From positions 6,019 to 70,018 of the forward strand of contig DBQI01000061.1 of NCBI GenBank assembly GCA_002305165.1: DNA of 64,000 nucleotides, read 5' to 3'. Positions 42,274 to 50,115 of this stretch are shown piece after piece. Source of the stretch: Armatimonadetes bacterium UBA1398 (GTDB lineage: Bacteria; Armatimonadota; Zipacnadia; UBA1398). Numbering within the stretch: position 1 is the stretch's first letter; every line of letters starts with the position of its first letter. A program made the position numbers and the translations under genes. The notes beneath the pieces are model-generated. The model was not told the DNA's origin. It worked only from the letters and a program-made list of their open reading frames with translations, and did not search any database.

Positions 42274-42708
42274 ATGAGCAGTATCGACTCCGGCCCCGTC
42301 CTCCCCCATGAGATCGCGGACGGCGAGATCTCTGCCGCGGAGCGCAGCGCAGGTTCAGCGGGCTCCACCCCTGCTCTGCGGCGACCCGCCCGGCATGTGA
42401 CCGTGGCCGAAGCGCTTCTGGGACTCCCGTTGCTCATTGCTGGGGTCCTGGCGGCCTGCACCATCATGGTGGAGGCCGCCGATCGGGGGTGGCGGGCGGG
42501 TTCGACCTGGGGCCTCATCGGGTTCTGGACCCTCGTCCTGTCTCCCCTGCTGGCACTCCATGAGTGCGTCTCCCTGAGGGCGACTCGACGGCACCGAGAG
42601 AAGGTCCGGCGAATGGGCCTCGATCCGGGCCCCGAGCCCAACCCCTTCTGGCGCGTGACCTGGACGGATGCCGACGAAGAGGCAGACGCCGAGCGCAACT
42701 ACAGGTAG
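42274..42708 (+). CDS. Small two-helix membrane protein of unknown function
   Basis: 144 residues from an ATG at 42274 with GGGGGAGG upstream. A Ser/Ala/Glu-rich N-terminus (about 40 residues) precedes two membrane helices (about 53-75 and 85-105), then a basic tail (ATRRHREKVRRMG) and an acidic C-terminus. No family is recognised. It follows the GH4 gene by 32 bp and overlaps the end of the convergent phosphodiesterase gene by 10 bp. Confidence 0.6.
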   Translation: MSSIDSGPVLPHEIADGEISAAERSAGSAGSTPALRRPARHVTVAEALLGLPLLIAGVLAACTIMVEAADRGWRAGSTWGLIGFWTLVLSPLLALHECVSLRATRRHREKVRRMGLDPGPEPNPFWRVTWTDADEEADAERNYR

Positions 42709-44276
42709 CCCAGATCCTCCAAGTGGCGCTCCACCTGTCGCGCCTGCTCCTCAGTGTAGGGCGACCCGTCAGGCTGCGTGCTGACGCTTTCGCCGTCTGA
42801 GGACACGCCCGCGATCCGCAGGATTACCGAAGCGATGTCCTCCAACCTGGGCGACTCGAGTTCCGAGATCCGGTCTGCGCAAGGCCCTGAGGCGATGAGG
42901 GTCCCCTCCAGGCGATGGATCGCCGGCACATCGATCCATTCCCCGCCATCGGTGTGCGAGTTCGCCACGGGCGGTCCCTCTGGCGACTGCAGGTACGGCC
43001 CGATGTCATAGGAGTAATCGTGCGGGATCACGAGCAGGTCGGGGCTCCCGGGGGCCCTCTCCTCGGCGTAGATCTCCTCCGCCGGTGCGACCTCGTCGAT
43101 CACGGGCCCCGCTGACGCGGGATCCCGCAACTCCTCGAAGGCCTGGGTCACATCACGCGCCACCGCGTCCGCATCACGCGGCCCCACGCATCCCTCCGCC
43201 CACTCTCCCTCGCGGTTGATCTGCACCTGTCCGTACGTTCCCCACGGGAAGGCAAGTGTCCGCTCCCAGTCGATGCTCGACAGCTCGGTGTGCGCCACCG
43301 CCGCCTTCGCCCACTCCGGCATCAGTCGCAGCGCGAGCGGCTTCAGCACACGCCCCGCGCCATCGCGGAAGAATCGCCTGACCCCGCGCACCGCCCGTAG
43401 CCTCAAAGGGATCGAGTTGTCACGTCCCGCTTCCGGGCGCACCCGGAGCAGCCCCGCCTCTGCCAGGACACGGGTCATGTTCACGGCGCCCTCGGCCGGC
43501 CCCATGCCGTGGTCGGACACCACCAGAACAGTCGTGCCATCGTCGGCATGGCGCTCCAGGATCTCCCCGATCGCCTCGTCCGCCACCTGGTAGGCCTCCA
43601 GCACGTCCCCTCCCACCCGCGCTACCTCCTCGGTGGTCGCGCCCAGTGGCCATAGCCGGTGGGCGCCGTGGTCCGTCGCGCAGAAGGTCACCATGAACAC
43701 ATCGCACGGCCAGCGCTGCAACAGTCGACCACACATCCGCACCTGGGTCATCGCCTGCTTGCGCAGGCGCTCGTGGTAGGTCTCGCGAGGAGCGAGCGGG
43801 ACCGGCCCGTGGACGTACCCGTGATCTCCATTCAGGGCCGTCTCGAGAGCGCCATCGGGGTAGGCGGCGTCTCGCCCGAAAGTCGGCGTGTCGAACCCGG
43901 CCACGGCGAAGCCGTTCAGCGGCTCAACGGGGTACGTGAAGGGCGTGTTGAACTGGCCGACCGCTACGCCCGCCTGGCTCAGTGACTGCCAGAAGCTAGG
44001 CAGCCTCCGATGCCCCGCATGGACAGGCAGGGGGCGATAGCTGCTATGGTCCAGTCGGAAGAAGCTGTAGATCCCATGCCCGCCAGGGTCGGCGCCCGTG
44101 AGGAAACTGCTCCAGGCGACGGGCGTCACCGGTGGCAGCGTAGACCTCAGAGGCTTCGTGACCCCCGACCCCATAAGCCCCCTGAGCGCAGGAAGCTTAC
44201 CCTCCCGGGCCCACGGACCGATGAGGTCGAGGGTGGCGCCGTCTATCCCAATCACGAGCAGACGGGGGGCCCGCAT
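42699..44276 (-). CDS. Alkaline phosphatase-like type I phosphodiesterase
   Basis: 525 residues. The N-terminus LLVIGIDGATLDLIGPWAREGKLPAL supplies a metal-binding Asp, and PVTPVAWSSFLTGADPGGHGIYSFF is the nucleophile-bearing segment of the family. Later metal ligands are in TFCATDHGAHRLW and VVSDHGMGP. This is the alkaline phosphatase/nucleotide pyrophosphatase superfamily; members of this sort often have unclear substrates (phospholipids, nucleotides or glycan phosphates). No signal peptide is obvious. It ends ahead of the small membrane protein gene. Confidence 0.88.
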   Translation of the reverse strand: MRAPRLLVIGIDGATLDLIGPWAREGKLPALRGLMGSGVTKPLRSTLPPVTPVAWSSFLTGADPGGHGIYSFFRLDHSSYRPLPVHAGHRRLPSFWQSLSQAGVAVGQFNTPFTYPVEPLNGFAVAGFDTPTFGRDAAYPDGALETALNGDHGYVHGPVPLAPRETYHERLRKQAMTQVRMCGRLLQRWPCDVFMVTFCATDHGAHRLWPLGATTEEVARVGGDVLEAYQVADEAIGEILERHADDGTTVLVVSDHGMGPAEGAVNMTRVLAEAGLLRVRPEAGRDNSIPLRLRAVRGVRRFFRDGAGRVLKPLALRLMPEWAKAAVAHTELSSIDWERTLAFPWGTYGQVQINREGEWAEGCVGPRDADAVARDVTQAFEELRDPASAGPVIDEVAPAEEIYAEERAPGSPDLLVIPHDYSYDIGPYLQSPEGPPVANSHTDGGEWIDVPAIHRLEGTLIASGPCADRISELESPRLEDIASVILRIAGVSSDGESVSTQPDGSPYTEEQARQVERHLEDLGYL

Positions 44277-44378
44277 CGAGAGCCGCCTCTCTGTGGCCCC
44301 CCAATGGCTTATCTACTGTGGACGCACGGCTCCCACATGGGTTCATTCGCTGGCACAGCGTGCACTGGCGACAACAAC

Positions 44379-44409
44379 GGAGGGGACGCGAACACTCCGC
44401 GCCCCCTCC
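44379..44409 (-). terminator. Terminator of the gapA-pgk-tpiA operon
   Basis: On the minus strand, GGAGGGGGCGCG and CGCGTCCCCTCC form a 12-bp stem (one G-U) around a 7-nt loop, 28 nt after the tpiA stop. GTTGTTGTC follows, a weak T-rich tail. Confidence 0.6.
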
Positions 44410-44436
44410 CTGACGTGACCAGATTGGCAGAGTGAC

Positions 44437-45255
44437 CTAGCCTGCGGTGACCTTGGCGGCGCGAACGATGGCGGCGAAGTCTGCTGCTTTGAGCGACGCG
44501 CCACCAACGAGGGCCCCATCGATATCGGGCTGGCCCAGCAGCTCCTCGGCATTGTCTGCCTTCACGCTGCCGCCGTACTGGATCCGCATCGCCCCGGCCG
44601 CCGCTGTGTCGATCGCCGCTACCGTGTTTCGGATCAGCTGGCACACGCGCTGCGCCTCAGCGGAGTCGCAGGTCTCGCCGGTGCCGATGGCCCAGACGGG
44701 CTCGTAGGCGAGCACGACCTCGCCGAGACGTCCCTTGTCGAGCCCCTGCAGCGCCGCTTCGACCTGCGAGCGCACCACGTCGTCCGTCTTGCCGGCCTTG
44801 CGCTCATCGATGGTCTCACCGACACAGATGATCGGCGTAAGCGGCGACCGCATCACGATGGACGCCTTCAGGTTCACAGACTCGTTGCTGTCCGCGAAAA
44901 GCGCCTGCAGTGGGGAGGTCAACCAATCGGGAGTCGTCCCGAAGCGACCGCGCCGCTCCGAGTGTCCCAGAATGACGTACTGGCAGCCGCAATCCACCAG
45001 CATCGGGATGGACAGCATTCCCGTGAAGGCGCCCGTGCCATCGCCGAACACGTCCTGCGCCCCGAGCTTGATGGCGCTGCCCTTCTCCTGGAGCAGCTTG
45101 CCGATCGCGTATAAAGCCGTGGCGGGCGGGCAGACGCCTACCTCCACAGGGGTGATATCGTCCTTCTCCTCGATGAGCGCGGTAACGAGAGCCGTGCCCT
45201 CGGGGACGGTCATGTTCATCTTCCAGTTGCCCGCAATGAACGGGTTTCTCGCCAT
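44437..45255 (-). CDS. tpiA: Triosephosphate isomerase
   Basis: 272 residues from the ATG at 45255. The catalytic Lys12 is in GNWKMN, the His in ILGHSERRGRFG and the Glu in AYEPVWAIGTG; the phosphate loop is RIQYGGSVK. It interconverts DHAP and glyceraldehyde 3-phosphate. After GHSERRGRFG an extra stretch of roughly 18 residues (TPDWLTSPLQALFAD) precedes the ESVN element, longer than the E. coli enzyme. It ends a three-gene glycolytic operon, with pgk 38 bp upstream. Confidence 0.96.
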   Translation of the reverse strand: MARNPFIAGNWKMNMTVPEGTALVTALIEEKDDITPVEVGVCPPATALYAIGKLLQEKGSAIKLGAQDVFGDGTGAFTGMLSIPMLVDCGCQYVILGHSERRGRFGTTPDWLTSPLQALFADSNESVNLKASIVMRSPLTPIICVGETIDERKAGKTDDVVRSQVEAALQGLDKGRLGEVVLAYEPVWAIGTGETCDSAEAQRVCQLIRNTVAAIDTAAAGAMRIQYGGSVKADNAEELLGQPDIDGALVGGASLKAADFAAIVRAAKVTAG

Positions 45256-45293
45256 CCGAATGGTCCTCTCTGCTAGCGGGCGTGCTCGCCCGG

Positions 45294-46484
45294 CTACTTG
45301 TCGTCCAAAGCCTCCACGCACGGGAGCGAGCCCTGCTCCACGAACTCCAGCGAGGCGCCGCCGCCCGTGGATATGTGGGTCATCTTGTCGGCGAAGCCCA
45401 TCTGTCTCACCGCGGCGGCCGAGTCGCCGCCGCCGATGATCGTCACGGCGCCGGAGTCGGCCAGCGCCTGGGCCAGTGCCTTCGTTCCGCCCGCGAAGGG
45501 CTCCATCTCGAACACGCCCATCGGGCCATTCCAGAAAGCCGTGCCCGCCGCGGCCGCCGCCGCGCAGAAGGCCTTCGTGGACTCGGGCCCCATGTCCAGG
45601 CCCATCCAGTCCGCCGGGATCTGATCTGCCGGCACGATCTTCGTCTGAGCATCGGCCTTGAACTCGTCCGCCACGAGGATATCAGTGGGGAGGAGCAGCG
45701 CCGTTCCAGTCGCTGCCGCCTTCTCGATGACGCCCTTGCAATAGTCGATCCGCTCGGCATCGAGGAGCGACTGGCCGATCTCGTAGCCCTTGGCCTTGAG
45801 GAACGTGTAGGACATGCCGCCACCGATGATGAGGGTGTCCGCTACCTGCAGCAGGGAATCGATGACCCCGAGCTTGTCGGCCACCTTTGCCCCACCCAGG
45901 ATCGCCACGAGGGGGCGCTTTGGCTCATGGAGCAGCGCGTCGCCGAGGATCTCGAGCTCCTTCTGCATGAGGAAGCCCGCCACGCAGGTGTCCACGAACT
46001 TCGTCACGCCCTCGGTGGTGGCGTGGGCCCGATGGGCCGCGCCGAAGGCGTCATTCACGTAGACGTCGCAGAGTGCGCCAAGGGCCTCGCTGAGGGCGGG
46101 ATCGTTCTTCTCCTCACCCGGCTCGAAGCGGCTGTTCTCGAGCAGCACGATCTCGCCCGGCTGCATCGCCTCGACGACCTTCGTCACCTCAGGGCCCACC
46201 AGGTCGTCCGTCTTCGTTACCTTGGCGGATACGAGATCGGCCAGTCGAGCCGCGACGGTGTCCAGGCTGAACTCCGGCGCCTTCTTGCCCTTCGGCCGGC
46301 CGAGGTGGCTCGTCAGAATGACCTTCGCCCCTGCCTCCAGGAGGTAGTTGATCGTCGGCAGGGCCGCCCGGATGCGGCTATCGTCAGTGATGCTCCGATT
46401 CTCGTCCAGCGGCACGTTGAAGTCGACGCGGACGAGGACGCGCTTGCCTTTGGGGTCGATATCGGTGACTGACTTCTTCGCCAT
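45294..46484 (-). CDS. pgk: Phosphoglycerate kinase
   Basis: 396 residues, the normal length. Typical motifs are RVDFNVPLDENRSITDDSRI, LTSHLGRPKGK, LLENSRFEPGEEKNDP, VYVNDAFGAAHRAHAT, AILGGAKVADK, GPMGVFEMEPFAGGTKA and IIGGGDSAAAV with STGGGASLEF. It makes ATP and 3-phosphoglycerate from 1,3-bisphosphoglycerate. Position between gapA and tpiA is the classical operon order. A perfect hairpin sits in the gap to gapA. Confidence 0.97.
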   Translation of the reverse strand: MAKKSVTDIDPKGKRVLVRVDFNVPLDENRSITDDSRIRAALPTINYLLEAGAKVILTSHLGRPKGKKAPEFSLDTVAARLADLVSAKVTKTDDLVGPEVTKVVEAMQPGEIVLLENSRFEPGEEKNDPALSEALGALCDVYVNDAFGAAHRAHATTEGVTKFVDTCVAGFLMQKELEILGDALLHEPKRPLVAILGGAKVADKLGVIDSLLQVADTLIIGGGMSYTFLKAKGYEIGQSLLDAERIDYCKGVIEKAAATGTALLLPTDILVADEFKADAQTKIVPADQIPADWMGLDMGPESTKAFCAAAAAAGTAFWNGPMGVFEMEPFAGGTKALAQALADSGAVTIIGGGDSAAAVRQMGFADKMTHISTGGGASLEFVEQGSLPCVEALDDK

Positions 46485-46530
46485 TGCTGGTCCCTTTCGC
46501 GCTCCAGAGCGGCGGGCCGCTCATACGAAT

Positions 46531-46556
46531 CGGGGGCACAGCAAGCTGTGCCCCCG
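46531..46556 (-). promoter_or_regulatory. Perfect hairpin in the gapA-pgk gap
   Basis: CGGGGGCACAGC (46531-46542) and its exact complement (46545-46556) are separated by 2 nt, a 12-bp stem that closes on a 4-nt loop. It lies between the gapA stop and pgk start with no T-run. It may stabilise gapA mRNA or act as a partial terminator that lowers pgk-tpiA expression. Confidence 0.55.
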
Positions 46557-46606
46557 GAAGCCTGAGATCTCCGGACCGTGCCCGGAGGCTACGTACGCTT
46601 CGTCTG

Positions 46607-47632
46607 CTAGAGCCCCTTCTCCGTGAGGAACGCGAAGAGGTCGGCGCAGCGGCAGGAGTAGCCCCACTCGTTGTCATACCACGACAGAACCTTGGCCATC
46701 GTCTTCCCGCCGGCTTCGATGGTCATGGTCGATAGCGCATCGAAGATGGACGAGCGGTCGTCCTCAGACACATCGATCGAGACGATCGGGTCCTCGGTGT
46801 AGCCCAGGATGCCCTTCAGCGGGCCCTCCGCGGCGGCCTGCATCGCGGCGTTGATGTCCGCGGCGGTCGCCGGCTTCGAGAGGGTCGCGACGAGATCCAC
46901 GGCCGAGCCCGTGTGGTGCGGGGTCCGGACCGCGAAGCCGTTCAGCTTGCCATTGAGCTCCGGGAGCACCAGGCCGACGGCCCTCGCGGCGCCGGTGGTC
47001 GTCGGGATAAGGCTCACTGCAGCCGCGCGCGCACGGCGGAGGTCCTTGTGCGGAAGATCGAGGATCTTCTGGTCGTTAGTGTAGGCGTGGATCGTGGTCA
47101 TGAGGCCGGCCTCGATGCCGAACTCAGCGTGGAGAACCTTGGCCACAGGCGCGAGACAGTTGGTGGTGCAGGAGGCGTTCGAAATGATGTGGTGGCTGGC
47201 CGGGTCATACTTCTCGTCGTTCACGCCGAGCACCATGGTGAGGTCCTCGCCCTTGGCGGGAGCCGAGATAATGACCTTCTTGACCGTGCCATTCAGGTGC
47301 TTCGACGCGTCCTCGCGCTTGGTGAACAGGCCCGTGGACTCCAGAACGATCTCGACGCCCAGGCTCGACCAGTCGATGTTGGCCGGGTCGCGCTCTGCCG
47401 TGATGACCGTCTTCTCGCCCTCGACCTCGATGCAACCCTCGCCCGCGGTGATCGGAATATCCCAGCGGCCGTAGACCGAGTCGTACTTCAAGAGGTGCGC
47501 CAGCGTCTTCACGTCGGTGATATCGTTGACCGCGACAACATCGACCTTGTCCCTCAGACCGCGGTCGTAGATAGCCTTGAAGACTTGGCGCCCAATCCGC
47601 CCGAAACCGTTGATGCCTACCTTGACTGCCAT
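46607..47632 (-). CDS. gapA: Glyceraldehyde-3-phosphate dehydrogenase
   Basis: 341 residues from an ATG at 47632, after GGGAGG. NAD-binding start VKVGINGFGRIGRQVF, the catalytic Cys155 in SNASCTTNCLAPVAKVL, the His in TTIHAYTNDQ, and the C-terminal SWYDNEWGYS. It oxidises glyceraldehyde 3-phosphate to 1,3-bisphosphoglycerate. The usual RVPTPTGS phosphate-site wording reads VRTPHHTGS here. It is the first gene of the glycolytic operon and has its own strong promoter, 134 nt upstream. Confidence 0.97.
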   Translation of the reverse strand: MAVKVGINGFGRIGRQVFKAIYDRGLRDKVDVVAVNDITDVKTLAHLLKYDSVYGRWDIPITAGEGCIEVEGEKTVITAERDPANIDWSSLGVEIVLESTGLFTKREDASKHLNGTVKKVIISAPAKGEDLTMVLGVNDEKYDPASHHIISNASCTTNCLAPVAKVLHAEFGIEAGLMTTIHAYTNDQKILDLPHKDLRRARAAAVSLIPTTTGAARAVGLVLPELNGKLNGFAVRTPHHTGSAVDLVATLSKPATAADINAAMQAAAEGPLKGILGYTEDPIVSIDVSEDDRSSIFDALSTMTIEAGGKTMAKVLSWYDNEWGYSCRCADLFAFLTEKGL

Positions 47633-47772
47633 CGAAGCTCGCCTCCCAGTATTCCGTACCAGCATCGCAAGTGGCCCAAGGACCGCCCTGCGGAGCGACC
47701 CCCGACACAAGTGCCTAAGGTACGGAGAATGCATGCTTGGTTCGTGTGAAGTGCCTCGATCCGACAGCCGCG

Positions 47773-47801
47773 ATTCTAATGTGCGCCTTCGGGGGTGTCA
47801 A
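47773..47801 (-). promoter_or_regulatory. gapA promoter
   Basis: On the minus strand, perfect TTGACA (47796-47801), 17-bp spacer, TAGAAT (47773-47778; five of six). This is the best promoter match in the window and fits a highly expressed glycolytic operon. Predicted leader about 134 nt. Confidence 0.8.
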
Positions 47802-47829
47802 TCAGACCGCCCCCGCGCGCAACCATCGG

Positions 47830-47858
47830 TTGTAAGGGCCCCCACATCGGGGTAGCAT
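47830..47858 (+). promoter_or_regulatory. Putative promoter for the SH3-NlpC/P60 gene
   Basis: TTGTAA at 47830-47835, 17-bp spacer, TAGCAT at 47853-47858; four of six matches at each box. The start of transcription would be near 47865, 11 nt before an AGGAG site. Confidence 0.4.
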
Positions 47859-47888
47859 GTACGAGACGATTTGTCAGGAGAGACCGTA

Positions 47889-48017
47889 ATGCTGGCGGGC
47901 CGCGAAAACTCGCCTACCTCCGGAGCGTCCAAACTGAGTACCTGGCCCCTCTCTCGGTGGCTGGAGGAACTCGGGGAGACTCGCGTATGCGACCGTGCAC
48001 GAAGTTCATTGCCCTGA
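47889..48017 (+). CDS. Putative 42-residue leader frame overlapping the NlpC/P60 start
   Basis: ATG at 47889, 8 nt after AGGAG (47876-47880), 42 codons, TGA at 48015-48017. It overlaps the first 31 nt of the SH3-NlpC gene in a different frame. The product (MLAGRENSPTSGASK...) has no recognised domain. Termination just inside the next gene would favour translational re-initiation. A chance frame is the alternative. Confidence 0.25.
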   Translation: MLAGRENSPTSGASKLSTWPLSRWLEELGETRVCDRARSSLP

Positions 48018-49435
48018 CCCTTCTGTCCCTGACCCTCACGACGGCCGCGTCGGCCGAGGTTGCCCTCTTCGTGAACGGCTCGGACGTGAACCTTCGAAGC
48101 GGCCCGGGGCAGGAGAGCACCAGGGTTATCGGCAGCCTGAATCTGGGCGACGAGGTGCGAATCAAGTCCCAGAACGGTCAGTGGCGCGAGGTCTACGTGC
48201 CCAAGACCCGTCAGGTAGGCTGGGTCGCTCATTGGCTGCTATCCGAGGCGCCACCGCTGGGCATGCGCCGTGAAGTCGTAGGTGTCGACTGCGATGACCT
48301 CATCGTCCGCGACGGACCGGGCCAGTCGAATGCCCAGGTCGCGGTGCTCCAACGCGGTAAGGTCCTGGACGTCATCGCCTATGAGGGGCAGTGGCGCAAG
48401 GTTCGAGACCCCAACGGCTCCCTTGTCGGGTGGGTGGCCGCATGGCTCGTGAAGCCCGCGACGGTGGCGGAGCAGAGCCCCCTCCCGCGCCCCGACGCCG
48501 GCGGCCCGGCCGAGAGCAGCCGGTGGGTGAAGGCGAAGTTCCTCTATCTGCGCACCGGCCCCGGACCGGACAACCAAGCGCTGGCGATCCTTGCCGAGGG
48601 CACCCACGTCGACCTCCTCTCGCTCGAGGGGGAGTGGGCGTCTGTGCGTGTCGGAGGCAGCGCCGTCGGCTGGGTGCACCGCGATTACCTCGTCGCCTCG
48701 CCGGTCGCGGGAACCCAGGGCGGGTTGACCCTGCTGACCCCTGAGGAGATGACTGCCTCCTTCGATGCCGCCCGGGAGTCGGCCATTCAGGGACTCCAGA
48801 GCAACCAGGGGTACGTCCTCGGCGACAACTGCCGCGTCCGTTCGGGGCCCGGGACGACCTACGGCATCCTGGCTACGGTGAACGAGGGTGACACGTTCGT
48901 CGTGGAGGGCAGCTACGAGGGCTGGCTGAAGGGCGCCTTCACAGGCGGCGCCAACGGTTGGATAGCCGGCTGGCTGGTAACCACGGCAACGACCCCGACG
49001 GCTCTGTCCGCCAGCCAGATCCCCGCCTCACCGAGCGCCCCTGTGCCCTACTCCCTCTCCGGTTCCAGCATCGGGGAGCAGATCGCCCAGGCGGCGCTCG
49101 CCATGCAGGGCGTGCCCTATCGCTATGCGGCGGCGAGTCCGGAATCCGGGTTCGATTGCAGCGGTCTCGTCTTCTACGCCCACAAGCAGCTCGGGATCAC
49201 CCCGCCGCGCAGCAGCTACGACATGTGGGATGCGGGGCGTCCCGTCGATCGAGAGAGCCTGCTGCCGGGCGATGTGGTCTGCTTCGCGAACACCTCCGGG
49301 CCGGGCGTCTCCCACGTGGGGCTCTACATCGGTAACGGGAACTTCGTCCATGCGCCTCAGACGGGCGATGTAGTCAAGGTGCAGTCGCTGGCGAGCCGCT
49401 CCATGAGCTTCTGTGGGGCCAGGCGATTCTGGTGA
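47987..49435 (+). CDS. SH3 repeat and NlpC/P60 cell-wall hydrolase
   Basis: 482 residues from the ATG at 47987; signal peptide ends AASAEV. Four bacterial SH3 domains are seen (DVNLRSGPGQESTRV, DLIVRDGPGQSNAQV, FLYLRTGPGPDNQAL, NCRVRSGPGTTYGIL as their RSGPG cores). The C-terminal NlpC/P60 domain has Cys391 (GFDCSGLV), His443 (VSHVGLYIG) and His455 (FVHAP), the full catalytic set. It should cut peptide bonds in peptidoglycan stems, in the envelope. It is followed by a flavin-binding protein and a GH42-like enzyme on the same strand. Confidence 0.93.
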   Translation: MRPCTKFIALTLLSLTLTTAASAEVALFVNGSDVNLRSGPGQESTRVIGSLNLGDEVRIKSQNGQWREVYVPKTRQVGWVAHWLLSEAPPLGMRREVVGVDCDDLIVRDGPGQSNAQVAVLQRGKVLDVIAYEGQWRKVRDPNGSLVGWVAAWLVKPATVAEQSPLPRPDAGGPAESSRWVKAKFLYLRTGPGPDNQALAILAEGTHVDLLSLEGEWASVRVGGSAVGWVHRDYLVASPVAGTQGGLTLLTPEEMTASFDAARESAIQGLQSNQGYVLGDNCRVRSGPGTTYGILATVNEGDTFVVEGSYEGWLKGAFTGGANGWIAGWLVTTATTPTALSASQIPASPSAPVPYSLSGSSIGEQIAQAALAMQGVPYRYAAASPESGFDCSGLVFYAHKQLGITPPRSSYDMWDAGRPVDRESLLPGDVVCFANTSGPGVSHVGLYIGNGNFVHAPQTGDVVKVQSLASRSMSFCGARRFW

Positions 49436-49488
49436 TCGGGGCGTCCGCGGCGTGCTCCTCAAGCGACGGGACACCTGAGGAGACCGCG

Positions 49489-50100
49489 ATGCGGCGCAGC
49501 CAGTTCCGGAGCACCGACCCTGGCGACCTCCGAGAGATCATGGACCGCTGCGAGGTTGGCCAGTTGGGCATCGTCGCGGCCGACGGTATCCCGATCCCGG
49601 TGCCCGTGAACTTCGTCTGGCATGAGGGCCGCGTGGTCTTCCACGGCGCTGCGGCGGGAGAGAAGTACCGAGTCATGGCGGAAGGCGCTCGGGTATCTTT
49701 CAGCGCCGCTCTGCACTACTCCCTGCTCGCACCGTCCCTTCTGGCCGATGTTTCCGCATGCGGCACGACCCAGTTCTACAAGTCAGCCCTCGTCCGTGGC
49801 CGCGGGGAAGTCCTGGTAGACCCTCTGCAGGCGCTTGCAGGCCTCGAATCGCTCATGCGGAAGTATGTTCCCGAGGGAGGCTATGAGCCGCTCTCCCTTG
49901 CTTCCGACCAGTGGGGGCGCCTCCTTCGGGGAACCGCCGTGTTCGCTATCCAGCCACTCCAGGTTGACGTCAAAGTCTACATGGGCCAGTCCATGACACC
50001 CGAGCGGCGCGCCGTTGTCATCGCCGCATTGCAGCGCCGAGGCGCCGATCTCGACCTCGACACCGCGAGGGAGATCGCTCGCTATGCGCCGCCCGTATAG
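49489..50100 (+). CDS. Pyridoxamine 5'-phosphate oxidase-like flavin-binding protein
   Basis: 203 residues from an ATG at 49489 with GAGGAGA before it; a GTG at 49432 is an alternative. The split-barrel start GQLGIVAADGIPIPVPVNFVWHEGRVVFHGAAAGEKYRVM with FSAALHYS, and VRGRGEVLVDPLQALAGLESLMRKY are typical of the NimA/PNPOx-like family (NimA is nitroimidazole reductase). Likely FMN or F420 binding; substrate unknown. Confidence 0.85.
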   Translation: MRRSQFRSTDPGDLREIMDRCEVGQLGIVAADGIPIPVPVNFVWHEGRVVFHGAAAGEKYRVMAEGARVSFSAALHYSLLAPSLLADVSACGTTQFYKSALVRGRGEVLVDPLQALAGLESLMRKYVPEGGYEPLSLASDQWGRLLRGTAVFAIQPLQVDVKVYMGQSMTPERRAVVIAALQRRGADLDLDTAREIARYAPPV

Positions 50101-50115
50101 AGAGGGCCAGCCCAC

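Larger units (their letters stand above)
47633..47986. other. Divergent intergenic region gapA / SH3-NlpC
   Basis: 354 bp between gapA (minus) and the NlpC/P60 gene (plus). It holds a near-consensus gapA promoter (47773-47801), a weaker plus-strand promoter (47830-47858) with -35 boxes about 28 bp apart, and a short frame with a good ribosome site (47889). I looked for the ydaO-type cyclic di-AMP riboswitch common before NlpC/P60 genes and did not recognise its conserved blocks. Confidence 0.6.

Noticed and set aside
47633..47986. Cyclic di-AMP (ydaO) riboswitch before the NlpC/P60 gene
   Set aside because: Expected from family context but the conserved blocks were not seen.
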